From contig CAZCZZ010000104.1 of NCBI GenBank assembly GCA_964503335.1, forward strand, positions 1-7,048: a stretch of 7,048 nt of DNA. Reading direction: 5' to 3'. This stretch comes from CAZCZZ01 sp964503335 (lineage in GTDB: Bacteria; Verrucomicrobiota; Kiritimatiellia; CAIVKH01). The position numbers were made by a program, and so were the translations under genes. Positions 1-5,859 of this stretch are shown in pieces. The notes under the pieces are model-generated. The model ran no database searches and was not told where the DNA came from. It was given only the letters and a program-made list of their open reading frames with translations. How positions within the stretch are numbered: the stretch's first letter is position 1; each line of letters begins with the position of its first letter.

Positions 1-1376
1 GCGGCCAACAGGGCATCGGCATCAGCGCCGCCGGCATGTACGGTCAGCTCACTACGGGCGCAGCGACGAGGATTCTCTCCCGCACCAAAGGCAGCAAAGC
101 GGCCCACGCCATCGCGGTCCAGATCGATACGAAGCAGAACAAGCCCACAATCTTGAGTGACACCGAGCAGGACTGGCGTCCCGCGTTCCAGACCGTTAAT
201 GCCGAGGGGAAACCCGAAGGCGAACCCGTCACCTACAGCCACGGCACCAGCGTCTCCATCGACATGGAAGCGCAATATCAGCGCGGCAAGCAGTCGGTGG
301 ACGAGTTCGTCAAACAATGCGCGATCGTGAACCCGCATCTGACGTTGCACTATCGGCTGCAACTGCAGCCGAAGGGAGATACGAAATTAGAGATGCGAGA
401 TGCGAAAGCGGAAAAACCGGCATCCTCTCCAGTTTCCAATCTCGAATCTCGCATCTCCTATCTCCGGGCAAACAAGAGTTTGCCCGAAATCCCCCACGAA
501 ATCATGCCCCACCCTCACGGTGTCGAACTCGGGATGCTGATGCAGATGTTGAAGGACACGGAGGCGCGCACGGTCCGCTCGGCGCTCTCATCCGACTTCT
601 CGCGCGTCAGCTCGGACACTGCGCTCCAGATCTGTGAGGCCGCAGGGGTGAACCCGAAGGCGAATCCGACGAAGACAGCGCACAATGAAGCCGAGGCGTT
701 GTACAAGGCGATCCAAGGCACAAAGCTCATGCGGCCGCCAACGGATTGCCTGTCGCCCATCGGTGAGACGCAGATTCTTGCGGGCCTGCAGAAGGAATTC
801 ACGGCCGACTTCTTCACGTCGGTCACGCGCAATCCCGAAGTGTATCGCGGCAATCCCTTCCAGATCGAAGTGGGCATCGCGTACACGCGTCCCGCGGAGA
901 ATGATGAGATGGGACAGCAAGAGCCGATCCGCGTGTTGCGCTACGCGAACCGCGTTCCCTTGCTCTACCAGCCCGGCGCATGCGCCATGACGAAGGCCGT
1001 CACCGGCGTGAACTGGAAGGCGTATGGATTGAGCCAACCCAAGGATGGAATCCCGCAAGGCCCCGTCGTCCTGATGATCCACATGGCCAGCGTCTGGGTT
1101 CCGTTCACAAGTGAGAGCAAAGACGCGATCGCCAGCTACGAAGAGATCATCGAAGAGATCATTTTAGCCCTACAGGAATGCGGCCGTCGCCTCTCGGTCT
1201 TCCTGAACAAACGCAACCGCGAGCTCGAAGCCGCACGCAAGCGCAACTACATCGAACTCTATATCCCCCACCTCGCCCTCGGCATGAAAGAAGTCCTCGG
1301 CCTCCCCGAAAAGGATAAGGACCGCATCGAAAAGGACCTCAAGAAGATGCTCGAGAAGACCCACCTGGAAGTCTGA
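1..1376 (+). CDS. top6B: DNA topoisomerase VI subunit B, C-terminal part (5' end outside the window)
   Basis: This is the ATPase subunit of type IIB topoisomerase VI, which with subunit A passes one DNA duplex through another to relax and decatenate DNA. The frame is open from base 3 and begins GQQGIGISAAGM, the ATP-lid glycine loop of the GHKL ATPase fold, so the Met at 36 is internal; the N-box lies upstream of the window. Counting from that Met, the conserved HPHGVELG (159-166) leads into the H2TH-like region. The transducer domain follows, with the switch lysine in FTSESKDAIA (K362), and a charged C-terminal helix ends at TGA 1374-1376. Residues about 113-144 look like an insertion compared with the usual short link before LPEIP, and they coincide with a palindromic DNA element. 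Subunit A does not follow this gene, although the two are often adjacent; it may lie upstream. Identity is firm from motifs. Bacterial Topo VI is uncommon. Confidence 0.93.
   Translation, partial: GQQGIGISAAGMYGQLTTGAATRILSRTKGSKAAHAIAVQIDTKQNKPTILSDTEQDWRPAFQTVNAEGKPEGEPVTYSHGTSVSIDMEAQYQRGKQSVDEFVKQCAIVNPHLTLHYRLQLQPKGDTKLEMRDAKAEKPASSPVSNLESRISYLRANKSLPEIPHEIMPHPHGVELGMLMQMLKDTEARTVRSALSSDFSRVSSDTALQICEAAGVNPKANPTKTAHNEAEALYKAIQGTKLMRPPTDCLSPIGETQILAGLQKEFTADFFTSVTRNPEVYRGNPFQIEVGIAYTRPAENDEMGQQEPIRVLRYANRVPLLYQPGACAMTKAVTGVNWKAYGLSQPKDGIPQGPVVLMIHMASVWVPFTSESKDAIASYEEIIEEIILALQECGRRLSVFLNKRNRELEAARKRNYIELYIPHLALGMKEVLGLPEKDKDRIEKDLKKMLEKTHLEV
375..465. repeat. Palindromic element inserted in frame within top6B
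   Basis: A perfect 12-base inverted repeat (gagatgcgagat at 390-401, atctcgcatctc at 446-457) is enclosed by a second perfect 7-base pair of arms (ggagata at 375-381, tatctcc at 459-465). The left side has eight extra bases between its two arms. The sequence between the inner arms is about 44 bases. The element encodes a charged, Ser-rich stretch (roughly GDTKLEMRD through ESRISYLR) that interrupts a conserved part of subunit B without breaking the frame. It resembles in behaviour the Rickettsia palindromic elements that insert into coding genes, but no sequence relationship to them is claimed. The inverted repeat is seen directly; the insertion is inferred from remembered family structure. 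Confidence 0.75.
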
Positions 1377-1384
1377 TCGGCTGT

Positions 1385-1467
1385 CGTAATCGTAATCATG
1401 ATCTTCGGCCCAATCGGGAATCAGGATTCGGAATTCGGATGAGAAGATGATTAAGATTATGATTATG
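1385..1467. repeat. Left hairpin repeat of the four-helix cassette
   Basis: Starting 9 bases after the top6B stop, the arm at 1385-1397 pairs with 1455-1467 over 13 positions, two of them G-U in + strand RNA. Inside it, atcttc (1401-1406) pairs with gaagat (1443-1448) across an internal loop. The right half (1426-1463) is the direct copy of 1946-1983. The transcribed structure could end or stabilise the top6B message, but there is no plain U tract. The Shine-Dalgarno of the following gene lies just beyond its right arm. Confidence 0.8.
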
Positions 1468-1483
1468 AGTATGATGAGGATGA

Positions 1484-1491
1484 AGAGAGGA
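1484..1491 (+). promoter_or_regulatory. Ribosome binding site of the four-helix-bundle gene
   Basis: The purine run agagagga ends 10 bases before the ATG at 1502 and supports that start. It sits at the outer edge of the left repeat, so the cassette appears to bring its own translation signal. Confidence 0.55.
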
Positions 1492-1501
1492 CAGATCACC
1501 C

Positions 1502-1897
1502 ATGCTTGATCACGAGCGGTTGAACGTCTACCGCGCCTCGATCGAATTCATCGAATGGCTTGACCCGGTCATGGCGGATCTGCCGAAGACTCTTTCTGCA
1601 CGAGAGCAGCTTGATCGCGCATCGACATCCGTTCCCCTGAACATCGCCGAAGGGAACGGTAAGTTCACAGAGAACGACCGGTGCAAGTTCTTCGATATCG
1701 GCCGTGGATCAGCACTTGAATGTGCGGCTTGTTTCGACGTCCTCGTGGCGAAACGGTTGCTCACCAGGGAGATCGCGGACATGGGGAAAGCGCGTCTCGA
1801 AGCAATCGTCTCCATGCTCATCGGCCTGATCCGCAGCAACTCGTCATGGCGTGTCCACGAAGAGCGAGTATCGTACGCAGCCTCCCCTCCCTCATAA
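1502..1897 (+). CDS. Four-helix-bundle protein, S23/IVS family
   Basis: This 131-residue protein has the hallmarks of the small S23-type four-helix-bundle family (TIGR02436-like): SVPLNIAEGNGK at residues 43-54 and FFDIGRGSALECAACFDVL at 63-81, within four predicted amphipathic helices. Relatives are encoded in intervening sequences of some 23S rRNA genes, and the fold is shared with Avd accessory proteins of diversity-generating retroelements. The biochemical role of stand-alone members is unknown, although a positively charged nucleic-acid-binding bundle is plausible. The length is slightly above the usual 115-125 residues because of a C-terminal tail (about 116-131). The TAA stop (1895-1897) lies inside the right-hand hairpin repeat. 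No rRNA, reverse transcriptase or template/variable repeat is present here, so neither known context applies. Confidence 0.88.
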   Translation: MLDHERLNVYRASIEFIEWLDPVMADLPKTLSAREQLDRASTSVPLNIAEGNGKFTENDRCKFFDIGRGSALECAACFDVLVAKRLLTREIADMGKARLEAIVSMLIGLIRSNSSWRVHEERVSYAASPPS

Positions 1898-1983
1898 TCT
1901 TAATCATAATCGTAATCTTCGGCTCATCCGGAATCTGGATCCGGTATTCGGAATTCGGATGAGAAGAAGATTAAGATTATGAT
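1892..1983. repeat. Right hairpin repeat of the four-helix cassette; likely bidirectional terminator region
   Basis: Two overlapping pairings are visible. Bases 1903-1930 and 1956-1983 form a hairpin of equal 28-base sides: 17 of 18 outer positions pair, then a 2x2 internal loop, then 8 perfect pairs (ctcatccg with cggatgag), closing a 25-base loop. Alternatively, 1892-1905 is a perfect 14-base inverted repeat of 1969-1982. The element contains the stop codons of both converging genes (TAA at 1895-1897 on +, TAA at 1979-1977 on -). Its position between converging genes suits transcription termination in both directions. The termination role is inferred. Confidence 0.85.
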
Positions 1984-2921
1984 GAAGAGGCGAGGAGCAT
2001 CAAGATGAAGGCTCCGACTGTCACGAGCGCGAGAAGCCATGCGATGGCTTTCCAGACGGCATTGAAGCGGTCAGCTTGACCCCTTTCGCGCTCTATCAAG
2101 AATCCGAGTGCTGCGCCCATGATGAAGCCGCCGAGGTGGCAGATGTTGTCGGCTCCGATGAGGTAGCCGAACGCGAAGCCGTAAATCGCCCAGCGAAGAA
2201 AGAAGTCGCGTTGCGCGCGGCCCGCGGAGCCTCCGTAGAAGTGTGCGAAGCTCATGCCGAAGCCGATCAGGCCGAAGAGCGCGCCGGATGCGCCGGCTAC
2301 GAGTATCGACTGATTTCCGCGCAAGATGACGTCGAGGGCGCCACCCGAGATCAGCGACAGCGTGTAGATGCTGAAGAGCCGCGGGCTTCCGACTTGCTCT
2401 TCCAGCACAGGACCGACCTGCGACAGGGCTAGCAGGTTGAAGCCGATGTGCATGATCCCGATGTGGAGATAGCCGTAGGTGATGATGCGCCAGAAATCGC
2501 CGGCAAGGAACATCGTGGGATCCAGAGCACCCATCTTGACGAGCATGATCCCCGTCGGGTTGAGCAACTGCGATGCACCGAAGACGAACATCGCCGTAAG
2601 AAGATTGGCCACGTTGGCGAAGAGCAGGAGCGACGACACGGGATGCCACTGCGGCATCACGAGCCCGAGCGTGCGCTGGAACCAGGCCGACGCGCGGGAC
2701 GGCGCGGTCGCGCCGCAGCGGCTGCAGGCGCTCTCACCCGCGAGCATCATTGCCCCACACTTTCGACAGAAGACGTATCGCGCCGCAGCGCTTTGAACAG
2801 GCTTTGCCTGCGGGTCGTTTCTCGCCCTCCATGCCTCCTGCCAGCGGTAGATCCGCCACTGCCACCACGTGCCGTTCATGCCGATGGAATCAAAGAATCG
2901 CTTCCAATCCATGGCGCACAC
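1977..2921 (-). CDS. Rhomboid-family intramembrane serine protease with N-terminal zinc ribbon
   Basis: The product is a 314-residue membrane protease predicted to cleave transmembrane segments of other proteins within the bilayer. Residues 52-69 hold a zinc ribbon (CRKC, then CSRC: C52, C55, C66, C69). A hydrophobic domain with about six or seven membrane helices runs from about 94 to 312. The rhomboid catalytic set is complete: H158-x3-N162 (HIGFN), nucleophile S212 in GASGALFG, and H262 in NICHLGGF. The start is GTG at 2921, with agga 11 bases upstream. An ATG three codons in (2912) is a close alternative but has no well-placed binding site. The final Ser and the stop are contributed by the cassette repeat, so the original C-terminus may have been altered. 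The gene is divergent from the kinase, with 83 bases between them. Substrate unknown. Confidence 0.92.
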   Translation of the reverse strand: MCAMDWKRFFDSIGMNGTWWQWRIYRWQEAWRARNDPQAKPVQSAAARYVFCRKCGAMMLAGESACSRCGATAPSRASAWFQRTLGLVMPQWHPVSSLLLFANVANLLTAMFVFGASQLLNPTGIMLVKMGALDPTMFLAGDFWRIITYGYLHIGIMHIGFNLLALSQVGPVLEEQVGSPRLFSIYTLSLISGGALDVILRGNQSILVAGASGALFGLIGFGMSFAHFYGGSAGRAQRDFFLRWAIYGFAFGYLIGADNICHLGGFIMGAALGFLIERERGQADRFNAVWKAIAWLLALVTVGAFILMLLASSS

Positions 2922-2969
2922 AGTACACGAAATCCTGTCGAGCGCACCGGTGAAGCCCAGCGATTTTGA

Positions 2970-2998
2970 TTCACGCTGTCGGGGATGCCCGTTATGTT
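2970..2998 (+). promoter_or_regulatory. Tentative sigma-70-like promoter for the kinase operon
   Basis: ttcacg (2970-2975) and tatgtt (2993-2998), each four of six to the consensus, are 17 bases apart. Transcription would start near base 3005, which is the A of the kinase ATG, implying a leaderless or nearly leaderless message. That agrees with the absence of a well-placed Shine-Dalgarno. The match is modest and the organism's promoter rules are unknown. Confidence 0.25.
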
Positions 2999-3004
2999 CT
3001 TCGC

Positions 3005-3814
3005 ATGACAGGGCAGGAGTTCGCGGGTTATGCCATTACGCGTCGACTCGCCAGCGGGGGAATGACGCATCTGTACGTGGGGGTCGACGGCCAGCAGCAG
3101 CGTGTCGTAATACGCAGGCTCAAGCCGGAATACCTTCGCGATAAACGCGTACGCGCCCAATTACTCCACGGCGCAGAAATCCTGAGCAAACTCCACCACC
3201 CCAATCTTGTCCGGCTGATCAAGGCAGGCACATTCCAGGACGAACCCTTTACGGTCCTTGAATACGTCGAGGCTCGCAACTTGCGGGAGTTGATCCTCAA
3301 GAAGGACCCGCTAATCTCCCAGAACATGCTTTCGATGATGCGCCAGATGGCCGCGGCACTGAGCTGTGTCCACGTCGCCGGCTACCTTCACCTCGACTTC
3401 AAACCCGAGAACCTGATCGTGCGCAACGACGGATTGGTCATTCTCGTCGACTTCGATCTGGCCATCGAACGAAAGCCAAAGCCCGTGAAAGTGTCACCCC
3501 TTCCCGGCACTTTCTCGTACCTGCCCCCGGAAACCCTTCTCAAGTCCATGGTGGACGACCAGACCGACATCTATAGCTTCGGCGTGACGTGCTACGAAAT
3601 GCTGACGGGGCACAAGCCGTTTGAGGGCATTACGCCCGAGGACAGCAAGCGGATGCAGCTCGACCCGAACGGGCATCCCAGGCGGCTGCGGCTGCACGCA
3701 GTCAATGTCCCGCCGGCGATGGAAACCCTGATTTTCAAATGCCTTGCGTACCGCCAGATCGACCGATACCCTTCGATGAGTCTGGTCATTAGAGACCTTG
3801 AAACCATGGTATGA
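3005..3814 (+). CDS. Divergent Hanks-type Ser/Thr protein kinase-like protein (possible pseudokinase)
   Basis: The 269-residue product is a single kinase domain without PASTA repeats or membrane helix, so it is probably cytoplasmic. From the ATG at 3005: glycine-rich loop LASGGMTHLYVG (15-26), alpha-C Glu E58 in GAEILSKLHHPNLV, catalytic loop HLDFKPEN (129-136) with Asp D131 and Asn N136 kept, DFD at 149-151, P+1 Thr T169 in GTFSYLPPE, and TDIYSFGVTCYEMLTG (187-202). Three changes stand out: the usual VAIK Lys is Arg (VVIRR, R37), HRD is HLD (a non-RD kinase), and the DFG Gly is Asp. K40 might substitute for the lost Lys. The protein may bind ATP weakly or act as a scaffold. An in-frame TTG at 2966 would add 13 residues with no kinase similarity. 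The stop overlaps the next gene's start (ATGA, 3811-3814), suggesting translational coupling. Confidence 0.88.
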   Translation: MTGQEFAGYAITRRLASGGMTHLYVGVDGQQQRVVIRRLKPEYLRDKRVRAQLLHGAEILSKLHHPNLVRLIKAGTFQDEPFTVLEYVEARNLRELILKKDPLISQNMLSMMRQMAAALSCVHVAGYLHLDFKPENLIVRNDGLVILVDFDLAIERKPKPVKVSPLPGTFSYLPPETLLKSMVDDQTDIYSFGVTCYEMLTGHKPFEGITPEDSKRMQLDPNGHPRRLRLHAVNVPPAMETLIFKCLAYRQIDRYPSMSLVIRDLETMV

Positions 3815-4800
3815 GCCACCCGCTGCTCAATCCGGGCGAGTCCGCAAAACGCCCGATTAATCCTGTCCCTTGGGTCGTCGCCGCCGTGGCTATCGCCGCG
3901 CTGGTCGGCGTACTCATCTACTTTGGCGTCTTCACGCGGAAAGCGAAGGTTGAGGCGGCGTCCGAACCTGCGCCACCACCGGAAGTGGTTGAAGAAGAGC
4001 CAGTTGTGGCGCAGGAGAGTATCCCTGCGCCTTCGCACTCCGCTCCAATCACCGCGACGCCTTCGGAACCGGTCGCGCAGGCCATTTCGTCACCGCCAGC
4101 CGGAACAGGGTCACTGGCCGATGCCGTCAAACTGAAGAACGAGGACAAGTATCAGGAAGCACGCGAGGCCTGCCAGGCCCTGCTGGCTCAGAATCCGGCA
4201 CCTGCCCAGCGGGAAGATATCGAGAAGCTGCTCGGCGAAATTCACATCGGCCTCGTCTTCTCGCCCCGCCAGATGCCCGAGAAGACCGACTACACGGTGC
4301 AGATCGGGGACAGCTTGGACAAGCTGGCGCGCAAATTCGGAACCTCGCAGGAGATGATTCGTCGCTCCAACAACTTGCAGGGCTCCATGATCCGTGTCGG
4401 GGACCGCTTCCGCATCTTCTCAGGCGTTTTCACCATCAAAGTCGACAAGTCCGACAATTCCTTGCTCGTTCTCCTGAACGACGCCTATTTCAAGAGGTAC
4501 AAGGTCGGGACAGGCCAGTACAACAAGACCCCCGTGGGCACGTTCAAGATCACGGACAAGATTGCCCAGCCTACCTGGTGGCGCGGCGACGGGAAGGCCA
4601 TCCCCTACGGCGCGCCGGAGAACCTGCTGGGCACGCATTGGCTCGCGATCGATGTCCCTGGATATGGTATACACGGCACATGGGAACCCGAGACCATCGG
4701 CAAGCAGTCGAGCGCCGGATGCATACGGCTGGTCAACGAAGACGTGGCCGAACTTTTTGCGCTTGTGCCGGTCGGCACCGCAGTGATTATTGAGGACTAA
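3811..4800 (+). CDS. Membrane-anchored LysM / L,D-transpeptidase (YkuD domain)
   Basis: The 329-residue product is predicted to act in the periplasm, forming 3-3 peptidoglycan cross-links or attaching envelope proteins through a cysteine thioester. Domains in order: a short cytoplasmic N-terminus, one membrane helix (about 20-41, WVVAAVAIAALVGVLIYFGV), a Pro/Glu-rich linker (50-100), a helical hairpin like a single TPR (101-147), LysM (about 159-203, DYTVQIGDSLDKLARKFGTS onward), and YkuD (about 207-328). The YkuD catalytic motif is complete: HGT at 288-290 and SSAGCIRL at 300-307 with nucleophile C304 and R306. Ala302 replaces the His common in SHGC, a tolerated variation in the family. The helix has no lipobox or obvious signal cleavage site, so it is probably a permanent anchor. 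Translation is likely coupled to the kinase gene by the 4-base overlap. Confidence 0.93.
   Translation: MSHPLLNPGESAKRPINPVPWVVAAVAIAALVGVLIYFGVFTRKAKVEAASEPAPPPEVVEEEPVVAQESIPAPSHSAPITATPSEPVAQAISSPPAGTGSLADAVKLKNEDKYQEAREACQALLAQNPAPAQREDIEKLLGEIHIGLVFSPRQMPEKTDYTVQIGDSLDKLARKFGTSQEMIRRSNNLQGSMIRVGDRFRIFSGVFTIKVDKSDNSLLVLLNDAYFKRYKVGTGQYNKTPVGTFKITDKIAQPTWWRGDGKAIPYGAPENLLGTHWLAIDVPGYGIHGTWEPETIGKQSSAGCIRLVNEDVAELFALVPVGTAVIIED
4792..4796 (+). promoter_or_regulatory. Ribosome binding site of accA
   Basis: gagga lies 9 bases before the ATG at 4806 and overlaps the last codons of the transpeptidase gene. It fixes the accA start and supports co-translation from one message. Confidence 0.6.
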
Positions 4801-4805
4801 CGCTC

Positions 4806-5828
4806 ATGCCCCCTTATGTTCTTCCATTCGAGAAGCCGGTCGTTGAGCTTGAGACGAAGCTCAAGGAACTGATTACTTTTAGCGAGACGCAGAAGATCGA
4901 TGTATCCCAGGAAATCGAGCGGATGCGGAAGAAGATCGCCGACACTCGCAAGAGGATCTTCAGCGAGTTGACCGCATGGCAGAAGGTTCAGGTCGCGCGC
5001 CATCCCCAGCGTCCCTACACGCTGGATTACATCAACAACATGGCGACAGACTTCGTGGAACTTCACGGCGACCGCCTTTATCGTGACGATCGCGCCATCA
5101 TCGGCGGCTTCGCCCATCTCGACGGCCAGCGTGTCATGATCATCGGCACGCAAAAAGGTCGCGACACGAAGAGCAACCTCGAGTGCAATTTCGGCTGCGC
5201 CTATCCCGAGGGGTACCGCAAGGCACTGCGCCTCATGCGGCTCGCGACGAAGTTCCAGGTCCCGATTGTGACCCTTATCGACACCCCGGGCGCTTATCCG
5301 GGCATTGAGTCCGAGGAACGCCACATCGCCGAGGCGATCGCCGTCAACCTGCGTGAAATGTTCACCTTCCCCGTCCCGATCATCGTCACGATCATTGGTG
5401 AAGGCGGAAGCGGCGGTGCGTTGGGCATCGGCATCGGCGACCGCGTCCTTGTCCTCGAGCACGCGTACTACTCCGTGATTTCACCGGAAGGCTGCGCAGC
5501 AATTCTTTGGAAGGACCGTTCCTTCTCGGATCGCGCCGCAGCCTCCTTGAAGCTCACCGCGCACGACATTACGGAATCCGGTTTTGCGGATGAAATTATT
5601 CCCGAGCCCGTTGGCGGCGCGCACACCGATCACAAGGCGATGGCAAACACGCTGAAGTCTTACATCATCCGCCACTTGCTCCAGGTGAAAACCTGCCCGC
5701 AGCGTGAATTGCTCGATCGTCGCTACGCGAAGTTCCGCGTCATGGGCCGCTACAGCGAAGGCGATCCCGCCCACCGCGTCGCCCCGCCATCAGCCAAGCT
5801 GAAGCCGATTCCCGCAGCGACGGAATAG
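4806..5828 (+). CDS. accA: Acetyl-CoA carboxylase carboxyltransferase subunit alpha
   Basis: AccA pairs with AccD to move the carboxyl group from carboxybiotin to acetyl-CoA, making malonyl-CoA, the first committed step of fatty-acid synthesis in the cytoplasm. The N-terminal helical region (about 9-60: FEKPVVELETKLKEL onward) and HPQRPYTLDYI (66-76) are typical. The crotonase-like core has DFVELHGDR (82-90), IGTQKGRDTK (113-122), LIDTPGAYPGIESEER (157-172), the oxyanion-hole stretch GEGGSGGALG (198-207) and SPEGCAAILWKD (226-237). At 340 residues it is slightly longer than the usual 315-325, because of a Pro/Ala-rich tail after about residue 318. It begins 5 bases after the transpeptidase stop and is probably in the same operon. 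accD is not in view, as is common where the subunits are unlinked. Confidence 0.97.
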   Translation: MPPYVLPFEKPVVELETKLKELITFSETQKIDVSQEIERMRKKIADTRKRIFSELTAWQKVQVARHPQRPYTLDYINNMATDFVELHGDRLYRDDRAIIGGFAHLDGQRVMIIGTQKGRDTKSNLECNFGCAYPEGYRKALRLMRLATKFQVPIVTLIDTPGAYPGIESEERHIAEAIAVNLREMFTFPVPIIVTIIGEGGSGGALGIGIGDRVLVLEHAYYSVISPEGCAAILWKDRSFSDRAAASLKLTAHDITESGFADEIIPEPVGGAHTDHKAMANTLKSYIIRHLLQVKTCPQRELLDRRYAKFRVMGRYSEGDPAHRVAPPSAKLKPIPAATE

Positions 5829-5833
5829 TGGCA

Positions 5834-5847
5834 GGGCGTGGCCGCCC
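5834..5847. terminator. Weak hairpin between convergent accA and aspS
   Basis: gggcg and cgccc form a perfect 5-base stem around a 4-base loop (tggc) within the 31 bases separating the two stop codons. There is no T run on either side, so it is not a classical intrinsic terminator. The position between converging genes is the main support. Confidence 0.25.
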
Positions 5848-5859
5848 AACCTTGCGGTG

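Larger units (their letters stand above)
1385..1983 (+). mobile_element. Candidate inserted cassette: four-helix-bundle gene between paired hairpin repeats
   Basis: A 396-base gene is bracketed by two related hairpin sequences. Bases 1426-1463 and 1946-1983 are direct repeats of 38 bases with one mismatch (t at 1448, a at 1968). Both repeats share the same general plan: an AATC-rich arm, a cttcgg segment, a central part ending in gaattcgg, and a GATTA-rich arm. The repeats are visibly richer in A+T than the genes around them. No transposase, reverse transcriptase or clear target-site duplication is visible, so any movement would need help in trans. The cassette lies between the ends of top6B and the rhomboid gene. 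Boundaries are approximate and the mobile nature is inferred. Confidence 0.5.

Noticed and set aside
588..1082. 164-codon open frame antisense to top6B
   Set aside because: It lies wholly opposite a clear top6B reading frame and has no recognisable domain.
1170..1499. Hydrophobic N-terminus (repeated Ile/Leu) on the - strand that might suggest a small membrane protein
   Set aside because: The hydrophobic run is only a translation of the AATC/GATTA-rich repeat; the rest is antisense to top6B.
1502..1983. Diversity-generating retroelement, because the four-helix fold resembles Avd
   Set aside because: No reverse transcriptase and no template/variable repeat with adenine-specific differences is present.
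1385..1983. 23S rRNA intervening sequence, the classic home of S23-type genes
   Set aside because: No rRNA sequence surrounds the element; the flanks are protein-coding genes.
2448..2969. 173-codon open frame opposite the rhomboid gene
   Set aside because: It is rich in Arg, Pro and His as expected for the reverse of a hydrophobic gene, and it overlaps the rhomboid catalytic and zinc-ribbon codons.
2966..3004. TTG start that would lengthen the kinase by 13 residues
   Set aside because: The added residues show no kinase similarity, there is no good binding site, and the ATG at 3005 gives a normal distance to the glycine-rich loop.
4797..5462. 221-codon open frame antisense to accA
   Set aside because: It is a shadow of a strongly conserved gene in G+C-rich DNA, and its product resembles no family I recognise.
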